NCBI RefSeq assembly: GCF_016107395.1
Contig: NZ_JAAIKO010000025.1
Span: 47,219-111,218, forward strand
Length of the DNA: 64,000 bases
Direction: 5' to 3'
Source of the DNA: Streptomyces fildesensis
GTDB taxonomy: Bacteria; Actinomycetota; Actinomycetes; Streptomycetales; Streptomycetaceae
Part shown: in pieces, positions 8,242-16,267 of the stretch
How positions within the stretch are numbered: the stretch's first letter is position 1
How the letters are laid out: each line of letters opens with the position of its first letter
Position numbers and translations under genes: made by a program
The notes under the pieces: generated by a model
Databases searched by the model: none
Told to the model about the DNA's origin: nothing
The model's input: only the letters and a program-made list of their open reading frames with translations

Positions 8242-8835
8242 ATGAGCGACAACCACGGCACCAAGGGGGCGCTGCGCGCCGAGTTGCTGGGCGTCCGGCG
8301 CGGACGGACGCCGCAGGAGCGCGCGGCGGCGGCCCGCTCGCTGGCCGACCGGGTGGCTGACCTGCCCGAGGTCCGGGCGGCGGGCACCGTCGCCGCCTAT
8401 GTGTCGATGGGCACGGAACCCGGCACCCGCGACCTGATCGACGCGCTGCGTGCCGCCGGCACCCGTGTGCTGCTTCCCGTACTGATGGCCGATAACGACC
8501 TGGACTGGGCGGAGTACGAGGGACCGCAGGCGCTGGAGCGCACGGACCGGGGGCTGTTCGAGCCGACCGGCGCGCGCCTGGGACCCGACGCGGTGACGCG
8601 GGCCCGGGTGGTGCTGCTGCCGGGGCTCGCGGTGGACGGGCGCGGGCTGCGGCTGGGCCGCGGCGGGGGCTCGTACGACCGCGTGCTGGCCCGGCTGGAG
8701 CGGGCGGGCGGGCGGCCGGCCCTCATGGTGCTGCTCTACGCGAACGAGGTGGTCGCCCGGGTCCCGAGGGAACCGCACGACCACCCCGTGCACTTCGCGG
8801 TCACCCCCGAGGGGATCCACCGCTTCACCCCCTGA
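8242..8835 (+). CDS. 5-formyltetrahydrofolate cyclo-ligase
   Basis: A 197-aa MTHFS-family enzyme, which uses ATP to convert 5-formyl-THF to 5,10-methenyl-THF. Features are the N-terminal LLGVRRGRTPQERAAA helix, the LLPGLAVDGRGLRLGRGGG phosphate-binding region (about 130-148) followed by YDRVL, and a late FAVTPEGI. I chose the ATG at 8242; a GTG at 8233 would add 3 residues. It converges on the penicillin-acylase gene, and both stops lie in one hairpin. Confidence 0.92.
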   Translation: MSDNHGTKGALRAELLGVRRGRTPQERAAAARSLADRVADLPEVRAAGTVAAYVSMGTEPGTRDLIDALRAAGTRVLLPVLMADNDLDWAEYEGPQALERTDRGLFEPTGARLGPDAVTRARVVLLPGLAVDGRGLRLGRGGGSYDRVLARLERAGGRPALMVLLYANEVVARVPREPHDHPVHFAVTPEGIHRFTP

Positions 8836-8843
8836 AAGGGGGT
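8827..8843. terminator. short convergent hairpin at two stop codons
   Basis: ACCCCC-TGAAA-GGGGGT. The cyclo-ligase TGA (8833-8835) forms the loop and the stop of the opposite-strand acylase begins at 8843. It probably helps end both transcripts. Confidence 0.5.
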
Positions 8844-11545
8844 TACGGCGTGAGCGCCATCTTGTCGTCCGTCGCGCCGTCCACCGTGGGTCTGGAGAAG
8901 ACCCACGGCAGGAGCTCGCCCTTGGCCCACAGCGCCGTCTGGTCGGAGTAGTGCGCGTTGTACGCGTGCCCCGAGGCGCCGGTGAGGTTGATCCAGCGGG
9001 ACTTGTCGAAGTCGTCGAGGTTGACGATCATGCGCATCGACGGCACCCAGACGACGTCGTAGCCACCGGCCGCGTTCCAGCCCGTCGCGTTGACGGCCGC
9101 CTCGCCGCCGCCGAGCTGCCACGGGCCGCGGTTGAGCAGCCACTTCACCACGGCGGGGCCGCCGGTGCCCAGCGTCTGGTTCTTGAGTTCCAGCTTGTGC
9201 AGCCGGCCCCAGCTCCAGGTGTCGATGTCCTTGCCGAGCTTGGCGGTCAGCTCGTACCGCGCGTCCTGCATCGCCTGCCGGAGCAGCTGGTCCCGCGTGG
9301 TGTGCGCGGACGGCGCCGAGGTCTTGTCGAAGAACGCGGTCGGCGACATCGTCCACCAGGCGTTCTTCTCGTCCGGAAGGATCTTGCGGACCACCTCGAA
9401 CCAGCGGTCGCCGCCGTCCGGCTGCGCCTGGTCGGCTTCGCGCTCACCGCACTCGTTGACGGTCTCGCTCTTGCCGTTGAGGTCGTCGACCGGGCCCGAC
9501 CGGTCGACGGCCGGGACGCGCAGGCACTGGTCCTCGGGGCGCAGCTCCTTGGGCAGCTTGTTGCCGAAGGCGAGCTTGAGGGTGTTGCGCCAGACCGCGT
9601 TGAAGTAGGCGGCGGCCGCGGAGTCGGCGTCCTGGTTGAAGTCCCAGCCCTCCAGCAGCTGCTGGGCGTCGCGGACGTAGGAGTCCTTGACGTCGACCTT
9701 GAGCAGATAGGGCACCAGCAGCTTCGCGATCTCGCTGCTGCTGTCGGACTGCATGGACTGCATGTCGTCCATGGAGACCTTGCCGCCGTCCTTGATCTTG
9801 GACGCGATGAGGTCGTTGATGCGCTGGCTGCGGGCGCCGTAGCCCCAGTCCTTGGTCAGCATCGGGCCGTACTTGTCCTCGTCGATCACGGCCTGGTTGG
9901 CGGTGACGATGTAGCCGCGCGCCGGGTCCTCCTCCCAGGGCATGGACTTGAACGGGATGTACGTGTCCCAGCGGTAGCGCGAGTCCCAGCCGGGCGCGGG
10001 GTAGCGGCCGTCGCCGTTGGCGCGCACCGGGATCCTGCCCGGGGCCTGGTAGCCGATGTGGCCCTGCTTGTCGGCGTAGATCAGGTTCTGTGACGGGACC
10101 TCGAAGTCGGCCGCCGCGGCCCGGAACTGGGTGAAGTCCTGCGCCTTGTCGATCTCGAAGACCGCGTCCATGCTCTTGCCGGGGTCGAGTGCGGTCCACC
10201 GCAGGGCGACCGCGTAACCGCCGCTGCGGTCCGGGGCGGCGTCCTGGACGGGCGCGCTCTCGCCGACCTTGAGCAGTTCGTCGGAGCGGTCGGAGATGAT
10301 CGGGCCGTTGTTGGTGGTGCGCACGACGATGTCGCGGTCGGCGCCGCCGGCGACCTTGATGGTCTCCTTGCGGGTCGTGAACGGCTTCTGCTTGCCGTCG
10401 TAGAGGTAGCTGTCCGCGGTGACCTTCTCCAGGTACAGGTCGGTCACGTCGGCGCCGAGGTTGGTCATCCCCCAGGCGATGTTCTGGTTGTGGCCGATGA
10501 CGACACCGGGCATTCCGGAGAACGTGTAGCCGGCCACGTCGAACGGACAGGCCGTGCCGACGCTGCGGCAGTGCAGCCCCATCTGGTACCAGAGGGACGG
10601 CATCTGCGGTGCCAGGTGCGGGTCGTTGGCCAGCATCGGCTTGCCGGTGGTCGTGTACTTGCCGGAGACGACCCAGGAGTTGGAGCCGATGCCGTTGCCG
10701 GACGGGCCGAGCAGATTGGGCATCTGGTCGATGATCTCGGAGAGCCCGGAGAGCTGGCTGTTCAGGGCGCCGGCGGCGATCGGGGTGCCCCCGGCGCCGG
10801 CCGGTGTGTACTTCTTGGTGATCGGGTCGAGCTTGCCGCCGTCGACGATCGGCTGGTGCCGCTGGTACGGGTAGCCGGGGTAGAGCGACTCGATCTGGCT
10901 GCTGTCGAGCCGGCTCGTCATGAGCGCCCGGTCGATCTCCTCCTGCATGTTGCCGCGCAGGTCCCAGGCCATGGCCTTGAGCCAGGCGACGGAGTCGACC
11001 GGGGTCCACTGCTCGGGCTTGTAGTCGTTGGAGAACGACAGGGCCGCGTACTCGACGGACAGGCTCGCACCGCTGTGATCCTTCAGATACGCGTTGACGC
11101 CGTCCGAATAGGCCTGCAGGTACTTCTTGGTCGTCGCGTCGAGCTTGGTGTCGTACTCCTTCTGCGCGATGCCGCGCCAGCCGAGCGTGCGGAGGAACGC
11201 GTCGGTCTCCACCTGTCCGGAGCCGAACATCTCCGACAGCCGGCCCGCGGTGAGGTGGCGTCGGACGTCCATCTCGTAGAACCGGTCCTGCGCCTGGACG
11301 AAGCCCTGGGCCCGGAACAGGTCCTCGGAGGTGTCCGCGTAGATCTGCGGGATGCCGTTGCCGTCACGCTCCACGTCGACCGGCGCGGTCAGGCCCTTGA
11401 GTTTCAGCGAACCGGTGGTCTCGGGGAACGAGGCCCGCACGGTGCTGACGCTCCAGTACGACCCGTATCCGATGCCCCCCACCAGCAGGACCACGAACGC
11501 GATCACAAAGAGGCGAAGGCGGCGGGACTTCTTCTTGGCGGGCAT
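8843..11545 (-). CDS. penicillin acylase family protein (membrane-anchored Ntn hydrolase)
   Basis: A 900-aa penicillin-amidase-family Ntn hydrolase. A basic N-terminus (KKKSRRLR) and one TM segment (about 10-30) anchor or export it. The alpha-chain has IPQIYADTSEDLFRAQGFV (about 65-83). The predicted autoproteolytic site is Gly287/Ser288 in GIGSNSWVVSG, Ser288 being the new N-terminal nucleophile; NDPHL follows shortly after. The ATG at 11545 has a GAAGGA ribosome site. The family cleaves amides such as beta-lactam side chains or acyl-homoserine lactones; the substrate here is unknown. Length is typical of actinobacterial members. Confidence 0.92.
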   Translation of the reverse strand: MPAKKKSRRLRLFVIAFVVLLVGGIGYGSYWSVSTVRASFPETTGSLKLKGLTAPVDVERDGNGIPQIYADTSEDLFRAQGFVQAQDRFYEMDVRRHLTAGRLSEMFGSGQVETDAFLRTLGWRGIAQKEYDTKLDATTKKYLQAYSDGVNAYLKDHSGASLSVEYAALSFSNDYKPEQWTPVDSVAWLKAMAWDLRGNMQEEIDRALMTSRLDSSQIESLYPGYPYQRHQPIVDGGKLDPITKKYTPAGAGGTPIAAGALNSQLSGLSEIIDQMPNLLGPSGNGIGSNSWVVSGKYTTTGKPMLANDPHLAPQMPSLWYQMGLHCRSVGTACPFDVAGYTFSGMPGVVIGHNQNIAWGMTNLGADVTDLYLEKVTADSYLYDGKQKPFTTRKETIKVAGGADRDIVVRTTNNGPIISDRSDELLKVGESAPVQDAAPDRSGGYAVALRWTALDPGKSMDAVFEIDKAQDFTQFRAAAADFEVPSQNLIYADKQGHIGYQAPGRIPVRANGDGRYPAPGWDSRYRWDTYIPFKSMPWEEDPARGYIVTANQAVIDEDKYGPMLTKDWGYGARSQRINDLIASKIKDGGKVSMDDMQSMQSDSSSEIAKLLVPYLLKVDVKDSYVRDAQQLLEGWDFNQDADSAAAAYFNAVWRNTLKLAFGNKLPKELRPEDQCLRVPAVDRSGPVDDLNGKSETVNECGEREADQAQPDGGDRWFEVVRKILPDEKNAWWTMSPTAFFDKTSAPSAHTTRDQLLRQAMQDARYELTAKLGKDIDTWSWGRLHKLELKNQTLGTGGPAVVKWLLNRGPWQLGGGEAAVNATGWNAAGGYDVVWVPSMRMIVNLDDFDKSRWINLTGASGHAYNAHYSDQTALWAKGELLPWVFSRPTVDGATDDKMALTP

Positions 11546-11649
11546 CTCTGTCCTTCGAGGGGCAGGGTGGACCGGGTGCTCTTGGTGCTGGATTGGTGCT
11601 GGAGCAACCATAGGCGCAGCGATCGGGGCACCCCTACGCGGAGTCATCG

Positions 11650-11680
11650 TTGACCGCGGAAGTTCAAGTACCGGTAAAAT
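11650..11680 (+). promoter_or_regulatory. candidate promoter of the antiporter gene
   Basis: TTGACC (11650-11655) and TAAAAT (11675-11680) are separated by 19 bp and lie about 50 bp upstream of the antiporter start. This is one of the more sigma-70-like pairs in the window, but the spacer is long. Confidence 0.4.
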
Positions 11681-11730
11681 GTTAGGCAAGGCAATGAACT
11701 TCTCCCTGGCCTTCGAGGAAGGACCGCGCC

Positions 11731-13218
11731 CTGACTGTCCACCGTCTCAATGAACTCCTGTTGATCGGCGCCCTCGTGCTGCTCATCGCGGTGGTCGCCG
11801 TGCGACTGGCGTCCCGCAGCGGCCTGCCCACTCTGCTCATCTACCTCGGCATCGGCGTCGCGATCGGCCAGGACGGCCCGTTCGGCTTCACCTTCGACGA
11901 CGTCCAGCTGACCCAGGTCCTGGGATATGCGGCACTTGTGGTGATTCTTGCCGAAGGTGGACTCGGCACGAAGTGGCAGGAGATCAAACCGGTGGTGCCC
12001 GCCGCCGCCGTGCTCTCGACGTTCGGCCTCATGCTGAGCGTCTTCATCACGGCGGGTGCGGCCCACTATCTGGTGGGGCTGGACTGGCGGCAGGCGCTCA
12101 TCATCGGAGCGGTGGTGTCGTCCACGGACGCGGCGGCGGTGTTCTCGGTCCTGCGCAACGTGCCGCTGCCGAAACGAATCACCGGAGTTCTGGAAGCGGA
12201 ATCCGGCTTCAACGACGCCCCGGTCGTCATCCTCGTGGTCGCCTTCTCCACCGCGGGACCCGTCGACCACTGGTACGTGCTCGTCGCGGAGATCGCCATG
12301 GAGCTGGCGATCGGCGCCGCGATCGGACTGACGGTCGGCTGGCTCGGCGCCTACGCGTTGCGGCACATCGCCCTGCCCGCCTCCGGCCTCTACCCGATCG
12401 CGGTGATGGCCATCGCGGTCTTCGCCTACGCCGCCGGCGCGACGGCGCACGGCTCCGGATTCCTCGCCGTCTACATCGCCTCCCTGATACTGGGCAACGC
12501 GAAACTGCCGCACCGGCCGGCCACCCGGGGCTTCGCCGAAGGGCTCGGCTGGATCGCGCAGATCGGCCTCTTCGTCCTGCTCGGACTGCTCGTCACCCCG
12601 CACGAACTCGGCGACGACATCCTGCCCGCACTGGTCATCGGCCTGATCCTGACCGCGGTGGCCAGACCGCTGTCGGTGACCGCGAGCCTGGCGCCGTTCA
12701 GCATCCCCTGGCGCGAGCAGGCGCTGATGTCCTGGGCCGGGCTGCGCGGCGCCGTGCCCATCGTGCTGGCCACCATCCCGATGGTCGCGGGCGTGCCCAA
12801 CAGCCGCCGGATATTCAACATCGTCTTCATTCTGGTGATCGTCTACACGCTGGTGCAGGGCCCGACGCTGCCGTGGCTCGCCCGGCGGCTGCGCCTCGGC
12901 GTCCGCGACGGGGCGGCCGACCTGGGCATCGAGTCGGCGCCGCTGGAACGGCTGCGCGGCCACCTCCTCTCGGTGTCCATCCCGGAGGAGTCCCGGATGC
13001 ACGGCGTGGAGGTCAACGAGCTGCGGCTGCCTGCCGGGGCGGCCGTCACGCTCGTCGTACGGGACGGGGCCAGCTTCGTACCGCTGCCGAACACGGTGCT
13101 GCGGCGCGGCGACGAGCTGCTGGTCGTCGCCACCGATCCGGTGCGGGACGCGGCGGAGCGGCGGCTGCGCGCGATCGGGAAGGGCGGCAAGCTCGCGAAC
13201 TGGCTGGGCGAGGGGTGA
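11731..13218 (+). CDS. potassium/proton antiporter, CPA1 type (CvrA/NhaP2-like)
   Basis: About 495 aa. A sodium/hydrogen exchanger domain with about 12 TM segments (residues about 10-390) is followed by an RCK_C/TrkA-C-like cytoplasmic domain (about 405-480, with GDELLVVATDPV). The first TTG/ATG/GTG in frame is TTG 11761, but that would cut into TM1 and has no ribosome site. AGGAAGG (11716-11722) lies 8 nt before a CTG at 11731, giving an N-terminus (L)TVHRLNELLL that suits the family, and an in-frame TGA at 11695 blocks any earlier start. I therefore favour CTG 11731. It diverges from the acylase gene. Confidence 0.88.
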   Translation: MTVHRLNELLLIGALVLLIAVVAVRLASRSGLPTLLIYLGIGVAIGQDGPFGFTFDDVQLTQVLGYAALVVILAEGGLGTKWQEIKPVVPAAAVLSTFGLMLSVFITAGAAHYLVGLDWRQALIIGAVVSSTDAAAVFSVLRNVPLPKRITGVLEAESGFNDAPVVILVVAFSTAGPVDHWYVLVAEIAMELAIGAAIGLTVGWLGAYALRHIALPASGLYPIAVMAIAVFAYAAGATAHGSGFLAVYIASLILGNAKLPHRPATRGFAEGLGWIAQIGLFVLLGLLVTPHELGDDILPALVIGLILTAVARPLSVTASLAPFSIPWREQALMSWAGLRGAVPIVLATIPMVAGVPNSRRIFNIVFILVIVYTLVQGPTLPWLARRLRLGVRDGAADLGIESAPLERLRGHLLSVSIPEESRMHGVEVNELRLPAGAAVTLVVRDGASFVPLPNTVLRRGDELLVVATDPVRDAAERRLRAIGKGGKLANWLGEG

Positions 13219-13306
13219 GCGAGCTGGGGTGAGCGAGGTCTCAGGGGGAAATGGGTGGCACTCGGGGCGAATGGCACTGAGTGCCGCTAAGCTGGGCCGG
13301 TACGTC

Positions 13307-13458
13307 TTGACCACGTACGTGTTGAGTACACAGACCTCTGTCTGACGCAGAGCTGGCGCGACGGGACGACCACAGTCGTCCCGTGTCTTGCGCGAGCGGA
13401 CAGCTCTCGGCGCCATCCGTGACGGATGCCGCTACCAGACAGCACAAAGGACCAAGCC
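13307..13458 (+). promoter_or_regulatory. structured leader of the MFS gene, candidate attenuator with short upstream ORF
   Basis: Between a palindrome (GGCACT-G-AGTGCC, about 13274-13286) and the MFS start are: a 12-codon ORF, TTG 13307 to TGA 13345, with an internal GTG at 13319 (peptide MTTYVLSTQTSV); hairpin CAGAC-CTCT-GTCTG (13331-13344) across its stop; a competing CTCTG/CAGAG pair (13336-13340 with 13348-13352); a long-range AGAGCTG/CAGCTCT pair (13349-13355 with 13401-13407) enclosing a perfect 10-bp hairpin (13361-13384); and CATCCG-TGA-CGGATG (13414-13428). Mutually exclusive pairings around a short ORF are what translational attenuators look like. No experiment supports this yet. 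Confidence 0.45.
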
Positions 13459-14754
13459 GTGGCATCCACGGTGAACCAGCCGGACAGCCCCGCCACCAAG
13501 CGGCCCGGTTACGGACAACTTCTGCGCACACCCCGCGCCTGGACGTTCCTGCTGCCCGGGTTCGCGGCCCGGCAGCCCTTCGCGATGCTCACCATCGGCA
13601 TCGTGCTGCTCGTCCAGAACACCACCGGCTCCTACGGCACGGCGGGCGCCGTCGCCGCGGTGACCGGTGTCTCCATGGCGATCTTCGCCCCGCAGAACGG
13701 CAAGCTCGCCGACCGTTTCGGACAGAGCGCCGTCCTGTTGCCGGGCGTCCTCGTGCACACGGCCTCCGTCATCCTGCTGACCGTGCTGGCCCTGTCGCAC
13801 GCCCCCCTGTGGGCGCTGTTCGCGGCCGCCGTGCCGGCCGGCGCCTCGGTGCCGCAGATCGGACCGATGGTCCGGGCCCGCTGGGCGGCCAAGCTGGACG
13901 GTTCGCCCCTGATGTCGACCGCCGCGGCCTTCGAGTCCGTGACGGACGAGTTCACCTTCGTCATCGGCCCGGTGCTGGCCACCGCGCTGTGCACGGGAGT
14001 GCACCCGGCGGCCGGCCTGATCGCCGAGGCCACCCTCACCCTGGTCGGCGGCCTGTTCTTCGCCGCCCAGCGCAGCACCGCACCGGCGCCCAACAGGACC
14101 GTCGACGGCGTCCGCGCGAAGCACACCTCGGCGCTGACCATCCCGGGCGTCAGGGCGCTGGCCGTGGCCTTCCTCGGCATCGGCGCGGTCTTCGGCGGCA
14201 TGCAGGTCGGCCTGACGTCCTTCACCGAGGAGATCGGCCGCCAGGGCATCGCGGGGCTGCTGTACGGCACCTTCGCGGCGGGCAACATGCTGGCCGGAGT
14301 CGTCTGCGGGGCCATCGCCTGGCGCCGCAGCCCGCAGGGCCGGCTGCTGATCGCGTACGCGGCGCTCGCACTGGCCTGCTCCGCGCTGTGGGCCGTGCAC
14401 TCGGTGCCGCTGCTCGGCGCGCTCGGCCTGCTCATCGGGCTGTGCATCGCCCCCGCCCTGATCACCGGCTACACCCTGGTCGAATCCCTGGTGCCGGCCA
14501 CCTCCCGCACCGAGGCCTTCACCTGGCTGACCGGCTCGGTCGCGCTCGGCCAGGCCATCGCGGTCACGGCCGCCGGCCAGCTGGCCGACCGGGTCAGCGC
14601 GAGCGCCGCCTTCGTGGTGCCGCTGGCCGGTACGGCGCTGGCTCTGGCCACCCTCGTGGCGCTGCGCAAGCGGCTCAAACCACGCTCCGAGGGACGGATC
14701 GTCCAGGGTTCGACACGTGGGATGAGTCACCGCGTGCCGGTCACGGTGGACTGA
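13459..14754 (+). CDS. MFS transporter
   Basis: A 431-aa major facilitator protein with about 12 hydrophobic segments and a basic loop GKLADRFGQ after TM2 (MFS signature A-like). GTG 13459 is preceded at 7 nt by AAAGGA (13446-13451); the earlier ATG 13426 lies inside a leader hairpin and has no ribosome site, so GTG is preferred. The substrate is unknown; related Streptomyces genes are annotated as drug exporters. The structured leader suggests inducible expression. Confidence 0.88.
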   Translation: MASTVNQPDSPATKRPGYGQLLRTPRAWTFLLPGFAARQPFAMLTIGIVLLVQNTTGSYGTAGAVAAVTGVSMAIFAPQNGKLADRFGQSAVLLPGVLVHTASVILLTVLALSHAPLWALFAAAVPAGASVPQIGPMVRARWAAKLDGSPLMSTAAAFESVTDEFTFVIGPVLATALCTGVHPAAGLIAEATLTLVGGLFFAAQRSTAPAPNRTVDGVRAKHTSALTIPGVRALAVAFLGIGAVFGGMQVGLTSFTEEIGRQGIAGLLYGTFAAGNMLAGVVCGAIAWRRSPQGRLLIAYAALALACSALWAVHSVPLLGALGLLIGLCIAPALITGYTLVESLVPATSRTEAFTWLTGSVALGQAIAVTAAGQLADRVSASAAFVVPLAGTALALATLVALRKRLKPRSEGRIVQGSTRGMSHRVPVTVD

Positions 14755-14784
14755 CGCGGCGGAATGCTGCACTATTGAATGTCG

Positions 14785-14811
14785 TTAGCACTCATCGAGT
14801 GAGAGTGCCAG
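14785..14811. promoter_or_regulatory. CIRCE-like element (HrcA box)
   Basis: TTAGCACTC - 9 nt - GAGTGCCAG. The left arm is the full CIRCE consensus (TTAGCACTC), the spacer has the canonical 9 nt, and the right arm matches 6 of 9 bases (GAGTGC). It sits immediately upstream of the ribosome site of the fmdB gene, where HrcA binding would block transcription or translation. Confidence 0.55.
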
Positions 14812-14820
14812 GAGGATCAA

Positions 14821-15135
14821 GTGCCGACGTACCAGTACCAGTGCACCGAGTGCGGCGAGGGCCTCGAGGCGGTGCAGAAGTTCAGCGATGACGCTCTGAC
14901 CGTTTGCCCGACCTGCAGCGGACGCCTGCGCAAGATCTTCTCGGCGGTCGGGGTCGTGTTCAAGGGTTCCGGTTTCTACCGGACCGACAGCCGTGGCTCG
15001 TCCTCGGCGAGCACCCCCGCGGCCAAGAGCAGCTCGGATGCGAAGCCTTCGACGACGTCCGCGCCGTCCTCGGCATCGTCCGGCAGCTCCTCATCCGGTT
15101 CGAGCAGCTCTTCCAGCGGGTCTTCCGCAGCCTGA
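14821..15135 (+). CDS. FmdB-family zinc ribbon protein
   Basis: A 104-aa protein with an N-terminal FmdB/putative regulatory zinc ribbon: CTECG (about 8-12) and CPTCSG (about 34-39) form the metal site. The second half is a Ser/Ala/Pro-rich disordered tail with runs of serine. GTG 14821 follows CAGGAGGATCAA, a strong ribosome site. Its function is unknown in this family. The CIRCE-like box upstream suggests heat-shock (HrcA) control. Confidence 0.88.
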   Translation: MPTYQYQCTECGEGLEAVQKFSDDALTVCPTCSGRLRKIFSAVGVVFKGSGFYRTDSRGSSSASTPAAKSSSDAKPSTTSAPSSASSGSSSSGSSSSSSGSSAA

Positions 15136-15190
15136 TCGCTGTGCACGTGTGAGCCCGCGAGCGAGTCGCAAGGCTTACGCGTCGATGACG

Positions 15191-15217
15191 GACCCCGCCG
15201 ATCCAGTCGGCGGGGTC
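15191..15217 (+). terminator. hairpin terminator after fmdB
   Basis: Perfect 11-bp GC-rich arms GACCCCGCCGA / TCGGCGGGGTC with a TCCAG loop, 56 bp after the fmdB stop. It lacks a T-tract, as is common in Streptomyces. Confidence 0.7.
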
Positions 15218-15251
15218 CTCGTCGTATCCGGCCGCCGTTAGGGTGATCCGC

Positions 15252-16100
15252 ATGGTGGAGATGAGCGGTGCGCGAGCCGATATCGGCGTCATTGGCGGGT
15301 CCGGTTTCTACTCGTTCCTCGAGGATGTGACCGAGATCACGGTCGAGACCCCCTACGGTCCGCCGAGCGACTCGCTCTTCCTCGGCGAAGTGGCCGGCCG
15401 GCGGGTGGCATTCCTGCCGCGGCACGGCCGCAAGCACCACTTGCCGCCGCACAAGATCAACTACCGGGCCAACCTGTGGGCGCTGCGCTCGGTCGGCGCG
15501 CGCCAGGTGCTCGGCCCGTGCGCGGTGGGCGGACTGCGCGCGGAGTTCGGCCCCGGCACCCTGCTGGTGCCCGACCAGCTCGTGGACCGCACGAAGTCCC
15601 GCGTCCAGACGTACTTCGACGGTGAGGTGCTGCCGGACGGCAGGCAGCCGAACGTCGTGCATGTCTCGCTGGCCGACCCGTACTGCCCGGTGGGCCGCCA
15701 GGTCGCGGTGGACACCGCGCGGGCGGGCGGCTGGGACGCGGTCGACGGCGGGACGCTGGTCGTCGTCGAGGGGCCCCGGTTCTCGACCCGGGCGGAGTCC
15801 CGGTGGCATGCGGCGCAGGGCTGGTCGGTGGTCGGCATGACCGGGCACCCCGAGGCGATCCTCGCGCGGGAACTCGGGCTCTGCTACACGTCCCTGACGC
15901 TGGTGACGGACCTGGACGCGGGCGCCGAGACGGGCGAGGGGGTCTCCCACGAGGAGGTCCTGGAGGTCTTCGCGGCGAACGTCGGCCGGATGCGGACCGT
16001 GCTGTTCGACGTGGTCGGCGGGCTGCCGCCGATCGCGGAGCGGAACTGCCTGTGCGTGGACCCGTGGGGCGGCCAGGACCCGGGGATCACGCTGCCGTAG
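15252..16100 (+). CDS. S-methyl-5'-thioadenosine phosphorylase
   Basis: A 282-aa PNP/MTAP-family phosphorylase, which splits methylthioadenosine into adenine and methylthioribose-1-phosphate in methionine salvage. Motifs are the phosphate loop GVIGGSGFY (about 12-20), FLPRHGRKH (about 54-62), HKINYRAN, and GPRFSTRAE with GMTGHPEA at the purine site. I chose ATG 15252; GTG 15243 and ATG 15261 are also in frame. A TAGGGT string just upstream could be a -10 box. Confidence 0.9.
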   Translation: MVEMSGARADIGVIGGSGFYSFLEDVTEITVETPYGPPSDSLFLGEVAGRRVAFLPRHGRKHHLPPHKINYRANLWALRSVGARQVLGPCAVGGLRAEFGPGTLLVPDQLVDRTKSRVQTYFDGEVLPDGRQPNVVHVSLADPYCPVGRQVAVDTARAGGWDAVDGGTLVVVEGPRFSTRAESRWHAAQGWSVVGMTGHPEAILARELGLCYTSLTLVTDLDAGAETGEGVSHEEVLEVFAANVGRMRTVLFDVVGGLPPIAERNCLCVDPWGGQDPGITLP

Positions 16101-16172
16101 GGCTGTGGAGCTGTGGGTGCGCGGGTTCGCGGATCTGCGGGTTCGGGATTTTCACCCGCGCGGGTGACGGAG

Positions 16173-16199
16173 TTTTCCACAACTGGTGAGTAATCCACA
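16173..16199 (+). other. two DnaA-box-like 9-mers
   Basis: TTTTCCACA (16173-16181) and TAATCCACA (16191-16199) each differ by one base from the DnaA box TTATCCACA and share an orientation 18 bp apart. They lie upstream of the SAF-domain gene. Two boxes do not make an origin; they may be a regulatory or titration site, or chance. Confidence 0.35.
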
Positions 16200-16267
16200 G
16201 GCCCGAGAGGGCCGTCAGCCGGGTGCGGGATCGTAGGGATCCCAGTCGCAGAGATCCCTAAGAGGCG

